A DNA stretch of 64,000 bases, from contig OY755046.1 of NCBI GenBank assembly GCA_963576565.1, positions 55,655,471-55,719,470 of the forward strand, read 5' to 3'. Under the pieces are notes generated by a model, which ran no database searches, had not been told where the DNA came from, and saw only the letters and a program-made list of their open reading frames with translations. This DNA is from Aspidapion aeneum. Taxonomy: Eukaryota; Arthropoda; Insecta; Coleoptera; Brentidae. Below, piece by piece: positions 48,605 through 61,449 of this stretch. The first letter of the stretch is position 1, and each line of letters begins with the position of its first letter. Position numbers and translations under genes: made by a program.

Positions 48605-50283
48605 AAGAATGGCCTCAACCTCGTGACAAACATGAATTGAGAAGCTTTTTGGGTCTGTGTACATACTACAGACGATTTGTAGAATGATTCGCCAAAATAG
48701 CGTCTCCATTACATAGACTTACAGAAGATAAAGCTTCTTACAGATGGAATACTGAATGTGACCAAGCATTTAGAAGACTAAAAGCAGCATTATGTTCTAG
48801 TCCGATTCTTGCATATCCCATTCCAAAAGGAAAATTCATATTAGATACTGATGCGAGCAACGATGGCATAGGAGCAGTACTCTCCCAAGTACAAGATGGA
48901 GAAGAACGGGTCATCGAATTTTTCAGCAAAAAGCTATCCAAACCAGAGAGAAATTATTGTGTTACCAGAAAGGAGCTCCTAGCCATCATTAAATCCGTAG
49001 ATCACTTTCACAAATATCTCTATGGACAAGAGTTTCTGATTAGAACGGATCATGCTGCGTTACAGTGGCTCATGAAAATGAAACAACCTGAGGGGCAAGT
49101 CGCGAGATGGATAGAAAAGCTACAACAATACCATTATCAAATTAAACACCGAGCGGGAAGGGTGCATAATAATGCGGATGCATTGTCCAGAAGACCTTGC
49201 CCTGAGGATTGTAAACATTGCAGGAAAATTGACCAGAAAGAGGGAATTAACTACGTGCGTCAGATAAAATTAGAACCAGATGAAGAATGGATGTCGGCTT
49301 CAATTAGAACCACACAACTTGACGACAAAGATGTAGGACCTATCTTGCGATTGAAAGAAGAGAACAAGCCACGACCATCATGGCAAGATATCGCAAACCA
49401 AGGGGTGATATTCAAATCACTGTGGGCACAATGGGATTCACTGATAGTAGAAGAAAACATCCTTAAACGTGCCTGGGAAAGTGCCGATGGCCTTACTGTG
49501 ATTAATCAAGTAGTGGTTCCTAGGAGCATGGTAGACAATATAATGGCCGAATGCCATGGTGGAAAATCAGGCGCGCACCTAGGCATAAATAAAACCATGG
49601 ACAAAATTCGAAACCGATTTTATTGGGTCAATTACTTTCAAGATGTGAAAAACTGGTGCCGCCGATGTTCCACTTGTGCAGCCAGCCAAGGTCCCAAAAC
49701 AAGGTCCAGAGGTCAAATGAAACAATATAACGTAGGTCTGCCATTCGAACGCATTGCTATTGATGTGGCCGGACCATTTCCAGAAACTAAAAGGGGCAAC
49801 AAATACATCTTTGTTGTCATGGATTACTTTAGCAAATGGCCAGAAGTTTTTGCTTTGCCTAACCAAGAGGCCGCTACAGTTGCAGAAGTTCTGGTAAATG
49901 ATGTTTTCAGCCGATTTGGCATTCCTTTGGAACTACATTCAGATCAAGGAAGAAACTTTGAATCAAAGCTCTTCCAAAATCTCTGTGACCTTTTAGGAAT
50001 ACATAAAACACGGACTACTGCTTTACATCCGCAGTCAGATGGCATGGTTGAAAGATTTAATAAAACAATAGAACATCTTTGCAAAGTTGTTGATGAGCAC
50101 CAAACAGATTGGGACCAATATATTCCATTGTTTTTGATGGCCTATAGAACCGCCATTCACAATACGACAGGAGCTACTCCATCTAGTATACTGTTTGGTA
50201 GAGAACTGCGTTTACCATGTGATATCATGTTTGGTTCACCTGAAGAAGAACACTTTAAGGCAAAAGCTGCACGATATCCATGA
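48535..50283 (+). pseudogene. Pol, second part: end of RT, RNase H and integrase
   Basis: After the frameshift the frame reads VEFLGHVVS and [15 protein letters not shown], then hits a TGA at 48685-48687. Downstream are RNase H (LDTDASNDGIGAVLS, RKELLA, RTDHAAL), a zinc-binding integrase N-terminus (ECHGGKSGAHLG ... CRRCSTCAA) and the integrase core with IDVAGPFP, LHSDQGRNFE and GMVERFNKTIE (D, D, E). It ends at a second frameshift/stop near 50270-50283. Confidence 0.9.
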
Positions 50284-50578
50284 AGTGGTTAGAGAGTGAA
50301 TAGAAATAGCCAGTAACCGCATGAAAGCGAGGTATGACCTGAAAGCAAACTCTTCAGGGTTCAAAGAGAATGATCAAGTCTGGCTATACAATCCTCAACG
50401 CAAGAAAGGAAGATCACATAAGTTGACACCACCATGGGAAGGGCCTTATAAAGTTGTTAAGAGAATTAATGATGTAGTCTACCGAATCCAGAAAAGCCCG
50501 AAGTCCAAGATGAAAGTTGTTCATCTAGACAGACTAAAACCTTACCTGGGAAATGTTGATCGAGACCATCAAACCTGA
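50284..50578 (+). pseudogene. Pol, third part: integrase C-terminal segment
   Basis: In another frame the DNA encodes KENDQVWLYNPQRKKGRS and PPWEGPYKVVKRI, the GPY/F-type module at the end of Ty3/gypsy integrases, then VVHLDRLKPY. A TGA near 50299 lies upstream in this frame. A stop at 50576-50578 ends it, 12 bp before the 3' LTR. Confidence 0.85.
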
Positions 50579-50590
50579 ATAGGAGGATAG
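50579..50590 (+). promoter_or_regulatory. Polypurine tract
   Basis: ATAGGAGGATAG lies immediately before the TGTTAC of the 3' LTR, the expected place for plus-strand priming. Confidence 0.7.
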
Positions 50591-51183
50591 TGTTACAAAT
50601 TTAAGTTATTTAAATTTTATAGTTAGAATTTATAATAATAATAATAATAATTAATGTCTTTATTTCACAATTTAGAAATCAAATTACAATATAGGTACAA
50701 ATGTTTATTTTACAAAAAAGACAATTGTGAAAAAGGCGAAATTCAGCAGTTTCGACATGCTTGATGCCAAAAGCGCTGATCAGTTAACCTTATTTAGGTT
50801 TAGTGTAGTATTAGGTTGACGTATTTCATGGTTGTATTCTTAATCTAGGTTTTAGTTGCGTTATCTGTGACGAACTGGTATGTGAACGGTCCGGCTCCAG
50901 AAAAGGGCGGAATGATTCGGAATCGAACAAAGATGGAAAATTCTCGAATTGTAGGCAGACCCTCATATATAGGGCCGGACGTCGTGCATCGGGGATTCAG
51001 AGATAACCAATGGTAGTGATCGCTAGATGTTAACGCGAAGTTAATAGGCGTATTAAAGTAGTGAATTAATAGCAAGTTATTAGTAAGTTTAAGTGCGTGT
51101 TTTTGTACATAATTTATGGGAATAAATTGACGTATCGTTTTCAACAATTGCGAGTTTTAATTTGTCGTTGTGAACCCGTAACA
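50591..51183 (+). repeat. 3' LTR, interrupted by a 157-bp insert
   Basis: Matches the 5' LTR apart from about eight substitutions and the insert at 50633-50789. Confidence 0.95.
50633..50789 (-). mobile_element. 5'-truncated non-LTR retrotransposon tail inside the 3' LTR
   Basis: Absent from the two other LTR copies. It begins on the + strand with (TAA)n; on the minus strand this is a 3' end with AATAAAGACATTAATTATTA, a TAA/TTA-repeat tail typical of some LINEs. The LTR bases TTA (possibly TTAT) are duplicated at the borders. The source element is unknown. Confidence 0.75.
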
Positions 51184-54100
51184 ATATATAAAAAATTTTG
51201 AAATCGGAGTAACTTTTTTTTATCGAAAAAATTAGGATCACCATAGCTTACACTACTATTGTGTAGTATCATCTGAAACGCAAAGATAAATAAAAAAATT
51301 TGAAATTGAAGCAACTTTTTTTTTATCGAAAAAATTAGGATCACCATAGCTTACACTACTATTGTGTAGTAATCATCTGAAACGCAAAGATATATAAAAA
51401 TTTTTGAAATCGGAGCAACTTTTTTTTATCGAAAAAATTTGGATCACCATAGCTTACACTACTATTGTGTAGTATCATCTGAAACGCAAAGATATATAAA
51501 AAATTTTGAAATCGGAGCAACTTTCTTTTTATCGAAAAAATTAGGATCACCATAGCTTACACTACTATTGCGTAGTATCATCTGAAATGCAAAGATATAT
51601 AAAAAATTTTGAAATCGAAGCAACTTTTTTTTTATCGAAAAAATTAGGATCACCATAGCTTACACTACTATTGTGTAGTATCATCTGAAACGCCAAGATA
51701 TATAAAAATTTTTGAAATCGGAGCAACTTTTTTTTTATCGAAAAAATTAGGATCACCATAGCTTACACTACTATTGTGTAGTATCATCTGAAACGCAAAG
51801 ATATATAAAAAATTTTGAAATCGGAGCAACTTTTTTTATCGAAAAAATTAGGATCACCATAGCTTACACTACTATTGTGTAGTATCATCTGAAACGCAAA
51901 GATATATAAAAATTTTTGAAATCGGAGCAACTTTTTTTTTATCGAAAAAATTAGGATCACCATAGCTTACACTACTATTGTGTAGTATCATCTGAAACGC
52001 AAAGATATATAAAAAATTTTGAAATCGGAGCAACTTTTTTTTATCGAAAAAATTAGGATCACCATATATTACACTATTATTGTGTAGTATCATCTGAAAC
52101 GCAAAGATATATAAAAATTTTTAAAATCGGAGCAACTTCTTTTTTATTGAAAAAATTAGGATCACCATAGCTTACACTACTAATGTGTAGTATCATCTGA
52201 AACGCAAAGATATATAAAATAATTTAAAATCGGAGCAACTTTTTTTTATTGAAAAAATTAGGATCACCATAGCTTACACTACTATTGTGTAGTATCATCT
52301 GAAACGCAAAGATATATAAAAATTTTTGAAATCGGAGCAACTTATTTTTTATCGAAAAAAGTAGGATCACCATAGCTTACACTACTATTGTGTAGTATCA
52401 TCTGAAACGCAAAGATATATAAAAATTTTGAAATCGGAGCAACTTTTTTTTTATCGAAAAAATTAGGATCACCATAGCTTACACTACTATTGTGTAGTAT
52501 CATCTGAAACGCAAAGATATATAAAAAATTTTGAAATCGGAGCAACTTATTTTTTATCGAAAAAAGTAGGATCACCATAGCTTACACTACTATTGTGTAG
52601 TATCATCTGAAACGCAAAGATATATAAAAATTTTGAAATCGGAGCAACTTTTTTTTATCGAAAAAATTAGGATCAACATAGCTTACACTACTATTGTGTA
52701 GTATCATCTGAAACGCAAAGATATAAATTTTTGAAATCGGAGCAACTTTAAAAAAAAAAAAAAATTAGGATCACAATAGCTTACACTACTATTGTGTAGT
52801 ATCATCTGAAACGCAAAGATATATAAAACAATTTGAAATCGGAGCAACTCTTTTTTTATCGAAAAAATTAGGATCACCATAGCTTACACTACTACTGTGT
52901 AGTATCATCTAAAACGCAAAGATATATAAAATTTTTTGAAATCAGAGCAACTTTTTTTTTATTGATAAAATTAGGATCACCATAGCTTACACTACTATTG
53001 TGTAGTATCATCTGAAACGCAAAGATATATAAAAATTTTTGAAATCGGAGCAACTTTTTTTTATCGAAAAAATTAAGATCACCATAGCTTACACTACTAT
53101 TGTGTAGTATCATCTGAAACGCAAAGATATATAAAAAATTTTGAAATCGGAGCAACTTTAAAAAAAAAAAAATTAGGATCACAATAGCTTACACTACTAT
53201 TGTGTAGTATCATCTGAAACACAAAGATATATAAAACAATTTGAAATCGGAGCAACTCTTTTTTTATCGAAAAAATTAGGATCACCATAGCTTACACTAC
53301 TATTGTGTAGTATCATCTGAAACACAAAGATATATAAAAATTTTTGAAATCGGAGCAACTTTTTTTTTATCGAAAAAATTAGGATCACCATAGCTTTCAC
53401 TACTATTGTGTAGTATCATCTGAAACGCAAAGATATATAAAAATTTTAGAAATCCTAGCCACTTTTTTTTTATCGAAAAAATTAGGATCACCATAGCTTA
53501 CACTACTATTGTGTAGTATCATCTGAAACGCAATGATATATAAAAAATTTTGAAATCGGAGCAACTTTTTTTTATCGAAAAAATTAGGATCACCATATAT
53601 TACACTATTATTGTGTAGTATCATCTGAAACGCAAAGATATATAAAAATTTTTAAAATCGGAGCAACTTCTTTTTTATTGAAAAAATTAGGATCACCATA
53701 GCTTACACTACTAATGTGTAGTATCATCTGAAACGCAAAGATATATAAAATAATTTAAAATCGGAGCAACTTTTTTTTATTGAAAAAATTAGGATCACCA
53801 TAGCTTACACTACTATTGTGTAGTATCATCTGAAACGCAAAGATATATAAAAATTTTTGAAATCGGAGCAACTTATTTTTTATCGAAAAAAGTAGGATCA
53901 CCATAGCTTACACTACTATTGTGTAGTATCATCTGAAACGCAAAGATATATAAAAATTTTGAAATCGGAGCAACTTTTTTTTTATCGAAAAAATTAGGAT
54001 CACCATAGCTTACACTACTATTGTGTAGTATCATCTGAAACGCAAAGATATATAAAAAATTTTGAAATCGGAGCAACTTATTTTTTATCGAAAAAAGTAG

Positions 54101-55611
54101 GATCACCATAGCTTACACTACTATTGTGTAGTATCATCTGAAACGCAAAGATATATAAAAATTTTGAAATCGGAGCAACTTTTTTTTATCGAAAAAATTA
54201 GGATCAACATAGCTTACACTACTATTGTGTAGTATCATCTGAAACGCAAAGATATAAATTTTTGAAATCGGAGCAACTTTAAAAAAAAAAAAAAATTAGG
54301 ATCACAATAGCTTACACTACTATTGTGTAGTATCATCTGAAACGCAAAGATATATAAAACAATTTGAAATCGGAGCAACTCTTTTTTTATCGAAAAAATT
54401 AGGATCACCATAGCTTACACTACTACTGTGTAGTATCATCTAAAACGCAAAGATATATAAAATTTTTTGAAATCAGAGCAACTTTTTTTTTATTGATAAA
54501 ATTAGGATCACCATAGCTTACACTACTATTGTGTAGTATCATCTGAAACGCAAAGATATATAAAAATTTTTGAAATCGGAGCAACTTTTTTTTATCGAAA
54601 AAATTAAGATCACCATAGCTTACACTACTATTGTGTAGTATCATCTGAAACGCAAAGATATATAAAAAATTTTGAAATCGGAGCAACTTTAAAAAAAAAA
54701 AAATTAGGATCACAATAGCTTACACTACTATTGTGTAGTATCATCTGAAACACAAAGATATATAAAACAATTTGAAATCGGAGCAACTCTTTTTTTATCG
54801 AAAAAATTAGGATCACCATAGCTTACACTACTATTGTGTAGTATCATCTGAAACACAAAGATATATAAAAATTTTTGAAATCGGAGCAACTTTTTTTTTA
54901 TCGAAAAAATTAGGATCACCATAGCTTTCACTACTATTGTGTAGTATCATCTGAAACGCAAAGATATATAAAAATTTTAGAAATCCTAGCAACTTTTTTT
55001 TTATCGAAAAAATTAGGATCACCATAGCTTACACTACTATTGTGTAGTATCATCTGAAACGCAATGATATATAAAAAATTTTGAAATCGGAGTAACTTTT
55101 TTTTATCGAGAAAATTAGGATCACCATAGCTTACACTACTACTGTGTAGTATCATCTAAAACGCAAAGATATATAAAATTTTTTGAAATCGGAGCAACTT
55201 TTTTTTTATTGATAAAATTAGGATCACCATAGCTTACACTACTATTGTGTAGTATCATCTGAAACGCAAAGATATATAAAAATTTTTGAAATCGGAGCAA
55301 CTTTTTTTTATCGAAAAAATTAAGATCACCATAGCTTACACTACTATTGTGTAGTATCATCTGAAACGCAAAGATATATAAAAAATTTTGAAATCGGAGC
55401 AACTTTTTTTTATCGAAAAAATTAGGATCACCATAGCTTACACTACTATTGTGTAGTATCATCTGAAACGCAAAGATATATAAAAATTTTTGAAATCGGA
55501 GCAACTTTTTTTTTATCGAAAAAATTAGGATCACCATAGCTTACACTACTATTGTGTAGTATCATCTGAAACGCAAAGATATATAAAAAATTTTGAAATC
55601 GGAGCAACTTC
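51184..55611 (+). repeat. 103-bp satellite array, block 4 (~43 monomers)
   Basis: Resumes in register after the LTR element. It is more variable than the other blocks; some monomers replace the T-run/ATCG segment by a run of A (about 52749 and 53160). A 1,531-bp segment is tandemly repeated (about 51.90-53.43 and 53.43-54.96 kb). The array ends at GGAGCAACTTCTCAGTCC. Confidence 0.95.
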
Positions 55612-56569
55612 TCAGTCCGAACTGAATTTTATAACAGGCTCGGTTCAGAGCGGTGGAATTTTTGAGAATTTAGTTCGTTAGGTAGTTCCTAAATCCATAT
55701 GAAACAACTTGCTTTTAAAACAGACCATTATCTTATTTATTTCGCCGGAGAAGCCATAAACTTAAGTTTGTGGTAGACACGGCATTATATAAAAAAGAAC
55801 AAGCTTGAAAAAAAGTATTATACGTTACGTAGTTATCGTCTGAATTTCCTATATTTTATGTACAACTACCCTCAACCGATTTTTTTTACGAACTGTCGAA
55901 AGAAAGATCGCCGAGCTAGGGGATACAATCGGTGTCATAAATTTTCTGCTTCTACTTTAAAGCGGCGCACAGAGCGCCAGGGGTCACTGAAAATAGTGAA
56001 TATGTCAAAAAAAAATTCCTACTATTACCCAACTCTTGACATTAATTTGAAACGAGAAGGCCTTGACATTAATTTGAAACGAGAAGGCTTTGGTGAGTCA
56101 TAAAACAAAAACAAAAAAATAAAAGAGTTGCCGTAACTTGTCAAAAAGGCTTCACTTAGTGGTAGATTCTGCGAAATATTATTATATTGCAGCAGACGTT
56201 TTTAAACTGTAATTTTTTTAAAACATATTTTACAAATAATTTTTTTATGATGAATGAAGATAAAAGAGGTAAGTTTTTGCTGTTTTTCTACACTTTTATA
56301 TTTTAGTAATAATTTCCCATATTTGTATACCGACCATTTTTATTAAAACATATTTTTCAAAATAAATCCTAATCATTTACGAACGATTTTAAAAAAATTT
56401 AGGTATATCATATTTTTCTTATATATATTTTTAAGTTAAGTGGTCTTTATACTTTCATGTCGCGCAAAAAAAATCTGCTCTTAACTGCAAACATGTGTAG
56501 TAAAACATTATTTTCTGCTAGATGCCTGGAAACCTATTGGTCTTAATAAAAGAACTATACAGGGTGAGT
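55612..56569. other. Unique-looking DNA right of the satellite
   Basis: No gene recognised. A 27-bp perfect direct duplication (starting CTTGACATTAATTTGAAACG at 56035 and 56062) lies in a short open frame (55858-56103), but the protein has no recognisable domain. Confidence 0.4.
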
Positions 56570-57060
56570 TCTAGGTAATAGTTCAAAATTGCCGGATCGA
56601 TTCAGGGGCTCAAAATATTACTATTTGTTTGATGATGATGATTCATATGTGAGTGGGCCTTGCAGCCCTTCCACTGCGACCACCAGTGCGTCTATTGTGG
56701 CTCACAAATCTACTATTTGTTTACATATGCTTTAGTCCGAAAGTTGATAGTTTCTAGAAATTTTGTCTCTAGCGAATTATATATTCAGTTTTTTAAAACC
56801 AAAATTGGCATGCAGGGGTTTTTTGGGTAAAAAAATATGAATATGATGTTATTTTTGATTGATTTGGTAGAGGGCGCCACCTGCGGTATCTCTAGTCCAT
56901 TTTTTGGCATATAGCATATTTGATAGCATACATCAAATCCTTGATGTTTTTAAAAAATATATATACTTAACTTTTCGACTGTCATAAATAAACAAATAGT
57001 AATATTTTTAACTCCTGAATCGATCTTGCAATTTTGGACTATTACCTAGAACTCACACTG
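56570..57060. mobile_element. TA-flanked TIR element (mariner/Tc1-type MITE), 491 bp
   Basis: CAGGGTGAGTTCTAGGTAAT at 56570 continues for about 70 bp and returns as inverse complement ending ACCTAGAACTCACACTG at 57060. TA lies on both sides (56568-56569, 57061-57062). There is no transposase. Confidence 0.85.
56631..56710 (-). mobile_element. 80-bp retroposed fragment with 12-bp target duplication
   Basis: TACTATTTGTTT is repeated at 56619-56630 and 56711-56722. The insert starts GATGATGATGATTC on the + strand, that is an ATC-repeat tail on the minus strand, and is GC-rich otherwise. It broke the left arm of the 56570-57060 element. It is a SINE or a LINE end of unknown family. Confidence 0.75.
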
Positions 57061-57151
57061 TATAGCAGCTCTTGTCGGTTGACCTACACTTTTAGCTATT
57101 TACGTTACTAGACCGGAAACGTGGACTTTATAGGTCAACCCAGGAAACGTA

Positions 57152-57445
57152 CAGGGTGATTGACTATATTTTACTTAATAGCTATCTCCGTTAATATTGA
57201 TCTATTATTATGTTATGTTGTGTTTACAGAGTTTAAAATGGTTTTTTATATAATATACGACTAAACTCAATATAACTAAGTACTATTTTAATTTTTTTAA
57301 ACTTATAAAAGTTATTAAGTCGGTTTTAAGTTCAACTCTTTGCATGTTTTAAATAATAATAAATAAAATCATACAGCTGTAACCATAGCTGCTGGTTTTT
57401 TAAGAAAATTATTTCAAAAAAATTAATTACTTTTGCGACACTCTG
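57152..57445. mobile_element. Possible second TA-flanked short element
   Basis: CAGGGTG after TA at 57150-57151 and CACTCTG before TA at 57446-57447 are the only paired ends. The arms do not extend convincingly, so this is tentative. Confidence 0.3.
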
Positions 57446-58380
57446 TATAATAGAAGATTCGCATGTTTTTATTTGATCTGTTTAAGGAATATAATATTTT
57501 TTAAAAGAGGTGAAAATTAGTTAAAGTATAATTTTAACATGAATCAGCGAAAATATGATTTTGTTATGTGGTAATATTAAAACACCCTATATAAAAAAAT
57601 TTCTGTAGGCTAATAATTATAATTTTATTTACACTTTGTATTAATATTGTAATTTTAACACATATTGAATAATATCTACGTGCTAAATAATTTTTCAATA
57701 AAATATGGTCCGGCTGGCCCACTGTGCGGCGCACAAAGGGGCCAATCGGGTGTAAAAGTGGAAGAAACTAAATAAACACAAATAGACATATACAATATCT
57801 GGAACTCAAATTATGTAGCAAACTAGTGGGTGCTGAAAATACAACAGAGTATTTTTCACTTGTTTTTTAGTATGACGTGAGTTTGACACTTTAAAAAGCG
57901 TCTGTTTAATTTTTATGGTAATTACATACAAATTATTGAATAATTATGTATTACTTTCTCGAATTATTTGAAGTGTTACATATAAAAAAAAAATTACGAT
58001 GGAGACATCCAGCACAGGTAATTTAACCAAAAAAGACTAAATACCAATATCTAGCTCTAGGTTGTCATAGAGTAATCATATTTTTTAAACTAAGAAGTCA
58101 ATTATTATTAGAATTTACCTTAAAGAAATATAAAAAATATAATTTAGTGTGTGATAAAATTTTGTTAAGCAAAACTATTGTCACTTTATTGTTAATTGAA
58201 TGTTCTTTAGGAAAAAAAATGGCTGCGCTTTCTTGCGCTTTCTTGCGCCTTTTTGAGATTTTTAATATTAAAAATAAAGTGCCTACATACCACCCAAGTA
58301 AAAGAAATTAAACTATACATCTTAAATATAAAACTTGTTTGTTTATTAACGAATTTTTATTAAGTAAAAAGTGTTTAATT
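57446..58380. other. Unassigned intergenic DNA
   Basis: No gene. GGCCCACTGTGCGGCGCACA (about 57716-57735) resembles a motif at about 63627-63650 (GGCCCCTCTGTGCGGCGCCC). Confidence 0.35.
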
Positions 58381-59275
58381 AGCTGGCCATACACACAGAG
58401 GTTGATCCGTCGGTTTGGAACGGCACAGATAAGTCTGACCGTTTTGTCCGCAACGGTTTAAAACTGCTGCAGTCCACTAACACAAAAAAAATCTTTCGAA
58501 TCGATCCTTCATATCGGTCTGTGGCAGTCATAACCGCACGTTAGTGGGCGAAAACTCAAGATTTATCTGCCGGTTAAACCAAAACTGTGGAATTTCGTCA
58601 AGTCGAAAGTTTTATGCGGCACGGTATTAAGCATAGTGTATGTAAAATGTTACGTACTAAAAAGAAGCAGGCTCTGTGTATCGAAATAATGCATAGTGGG
58701 TTAAAAGTTATTTGCTAGAGGAATAGAGGAAACTATTTAGCCATGACCTTCTATTAAAAGAGTTAAGAGAAAATGATGCAAACGATTTTAAAAATTATTT
58801 AAGAATGGATATTAACACGTATGACCTTTTATTAAATTTGGTAAGAGAGGATCTTACGAAACAAGATACCCAAATGAGAGAAGCCATTGGACCAGAACAG
58901 CGATTAAATGCTGCCCTTCGTTTCCTTGCCACGGGAATGAAGATCATATGAAGATCTGAAATTTTCAGTGGGAATTTCTGCACAGGCACTTGGTTATATC
59001 ATCCCGGAAAGATGTGCCATAATATTCCATAAATTAACGAGAGACTATATGAATGGTCTGTTATCCCTGGCACAGTGTAAACTGACAGACAAGTCTGCGC
59101 TGGTTAAAATATCGAGCGCGGAACCCACAAGTTTCGCCCGCCGGTCTGAACTCACAGATAAATCTATACCGGCTATAACTGGCGCGTGGAATGTCCACTA
59201 ATTGAAAGACATATCCACCAGTTTGAACCGCGCCGTTCCAAACCGGCGGATCAACCTCTGTGTGTATGGCCAGCT
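58381..59275 (+). mobile_element. PIF/Harbinger DNA transposon, deleted
   Basis: AGCTGGCCATACACACAGAG continues for about 45 bp and recurs as inverse complement ending GTGTATGGCCAGCT at 59275. The border triplets are TTA and TTG, near the TWA-type duplication expected for Harbinger if the terminal A/T is excluded. It contains the N-terminal part of a Harbinger transposase. At 895 bp it has lost most of the transposase and any MADF/Myb gene. Confidence 0.85.
58690..59055 (+). pseudogene. Harbinger transposase N-terminal fragment
   Basis: Frames on the + strand encode SHDLLLKELRENDANDFKNY, then TYDLLLNLVREDLTKQDTQM, REAIGPEQRLNAALRFLATG and SVGISAQALGYIIPERC, the HARBI1-like N-terminal region with its helix-turn-helix. 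A frameshift with a stop lies just after FLATG (about 58935). The DDE nuclease is absent. Confidence 0.85.
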
Positions 59276-61449
59276 TGACTAAAAATTTAATTGATAGTTT
59301 TTTAACATAAATTTGATTAACATATTAAATTTAAAGATGGCGGACGCGTAAAAATTAGGAAAAGCTTCGTTCGCAAAAATTTTAAAATAAAGGATTTTAA
59401 TCAAATTGATATAAACAACTTTTTAGGCCTGTAAAAAGCCAAGTGAATTATGGTAGCGGTTACAGTTACTTTAGTTAAAAGGAGTGGGGGGAGGGTAAAT
59501 CTTCGAAAGTCAAATTTTGAACCAAAACTTTTACAAACTTGCCGTTTTCGTATTTTTAACTTAGGAAAGGTGCCCGAAAATTTTTCAAAAATATCATTTT
59601 GACAGATCTTCGTTTTGGAAAGGGTTAAGTGGATTATCAAAGGACCACGCACTAGTTCACACAGGCCTTATGGGGAATTTTTGTCTCGGTTGAACTGTTA
59701 TAGTGGGGTTTGTTACAAAAAAAATGTAAGTAAAGTTAATTTTTTCTATGTACAGTTTTTGAGATATAAACGGTCAAAATTCGTGACATGGTCGTTTTTT
59801 TGTATGTTTTAATAGTATTAACTCTTACATTTTGACCGATAAAAACTAATTTACCATAAAAATGGCTTAGTAAGCGCCTAAAGACAAAGTCACTTGTAAT
59901 GCAAAATTATAAAAATCAGTTAAATGGCTTGGTCGGTTCGGTTCATTACACATGTGGGGAGTGTGTCCACAAAATAATATTAATGGGTCTTATTTTAACA
60001 TAAATTTCGCCCTTATGTCATTTTTTTACAATGACCTTCAATACAAAACCTAATTTTGTATGTAGAGAATAGCAAAATGCAAGCAAAAAATAAACAACTT
60101 TTATCCAAAAAGCCTTTACATTAAATTCCTTTTTTTTAGAAAATGGTAAAATTAGTTTTAGATGAAATATAAGTAAAAAAATATGCATGCATATGTCTTA
60201 TTGAGGACACTCTGTCAGTCTTAATTACTTTTTTGTGTAAAAGTACTTTAATTAAAAAAAAAAGCTTTATAAAATATTAAATAGTGTAACGTGTCATTTT
60301 TACGTTTAAGACAACGTTACATATTTGTTTATTTAGGTAAATAATCAAGGCTCTTTGATTCGTCTTTCTGTACACAAAGTAAGGGTATTTTATAGAGCTA
60401 GATTTGGAGGTTATATAGTGTCCAAAAAGTTACCTTATAAAGGAGACATTCCATCGAATTACTGTGGACACTACGCACATCGCATTATCTGGACATCGTA
60501 ATTGGAATTTAAGATCACAGGTTTCGGGAAAATCACATTAAAACTTTTGTTTGTTTTGTTTATTTTTGTGGTTTCATCGTTTACTTCACGTTCATAAAGT
60601 TAAACAGCTGTTATGCTGGGGAATGGCGGCGTTGCCGCATCACAAATGGTTTCAGTAACAGGAAGGAAACATTTAGATGAACATTTCATTCCCTTACGTT
60701 TATTTCGAGGATATTGGGACAATCCGAACCTCATATCCTTCACGGATTAACTAGTTTTGATAGTACAAAAACATATTTGGGTCGACCAGGAACAACCGAG
60801 GCTCCGCCACTTTGATATCTTTATTAAATTGATAGGGAGAGGATGAAATAAATACGAGTTATGCACTTTTGTAAATGGGAGATAAACGAGGGATAAAAAC
60901 CAAGACTAAAAGAATAAACGAAATCGTGTGAGTTAACATCTGAACACTCTTGTGCCGAGCTTCTTAGCAGTAGTTCAGTGTGTATTTTTGGGTTCGGGTT
61001 CAGAAACAACTTTATTACAGTAGAAATGTTTTACAAGAATGGCGTCAAACCATATGAATCTTAGAGAAAACATATATAAAGAGCAAAGGAAACTTGTGAC
61101 TGAAACTGTAGCTAAGATACAACTAAATTCTACACTTAGTATAGCTTTACTCATATGGGAATTGGTTGAGTGTTCGAATATTTCTGGGTTTGCTGCATGC
61201 CCTGATCTCCAGTAATTGATTTTACAGTTGATGGTTTCAATGCTGAGCTTCTTCTAGTCCGTCGGGTTATTCTTCTTCTACTTGATATGTTGGTGGGGGT
61301 CCGGTAGGCAAATGTTCGGTCAAATGTATGGAGGGTGTCTCGACGTCCTTGTTATAAAAATTTCAACCGTGGAAATAGATCCGACAACACCTCAAGGTGC
61401 GTATTACGTACCTCCTATCCCCTTGGTCGGTGCTGCCCCCTATAGACCT
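59276..61449. other. Unassigned intergenic DNA
   Basis: I see no coding exon, RNA gene or clear repeat. Some patches (about 60600-60830) are GC-richer without a recognisable frame. Confidence 0.35.

Larger units (their letters stand above)
44759..51183 (+). mobile_element. Ty3/gypsy LTR retrotransposon, near full-length, inactivated
   Basis: Order: 5' LTR, primer binding site, leader, gag, protease, reverse transcriptase, RNase H, integrase, polypurine tract, 3' LTR. ATAT (44755-44758 and 51184-51187) is the target duplication; removing the element restores a normal satellite monomer. The domain order with integrase after RNase H is that of Ty3/gypsy. There is no env-like frame. Pol is broken by two frameshifts and two stops. 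The LTRs differ at roughly eight positions plus an insertion in the 3' LTR, so the insertion is not brand-new. Confidence 0.95.

Noticed and set aside
26776..55537. More than a hundred minus-strand frames of 60-130 codons starting MVILIFSIKKK-like
   Set aside because: They are translations of the 102-103-bp satellite monomer; frame length follows the T-run length, there is no promoter, and the same peptide is repeated.
26792..55611. A CRISPR-like array (direct repeats with regular spacing)
   Set aside because: The entire 103-bp unit is repeated with no unique spacers, and the DNA is eukaryotic.
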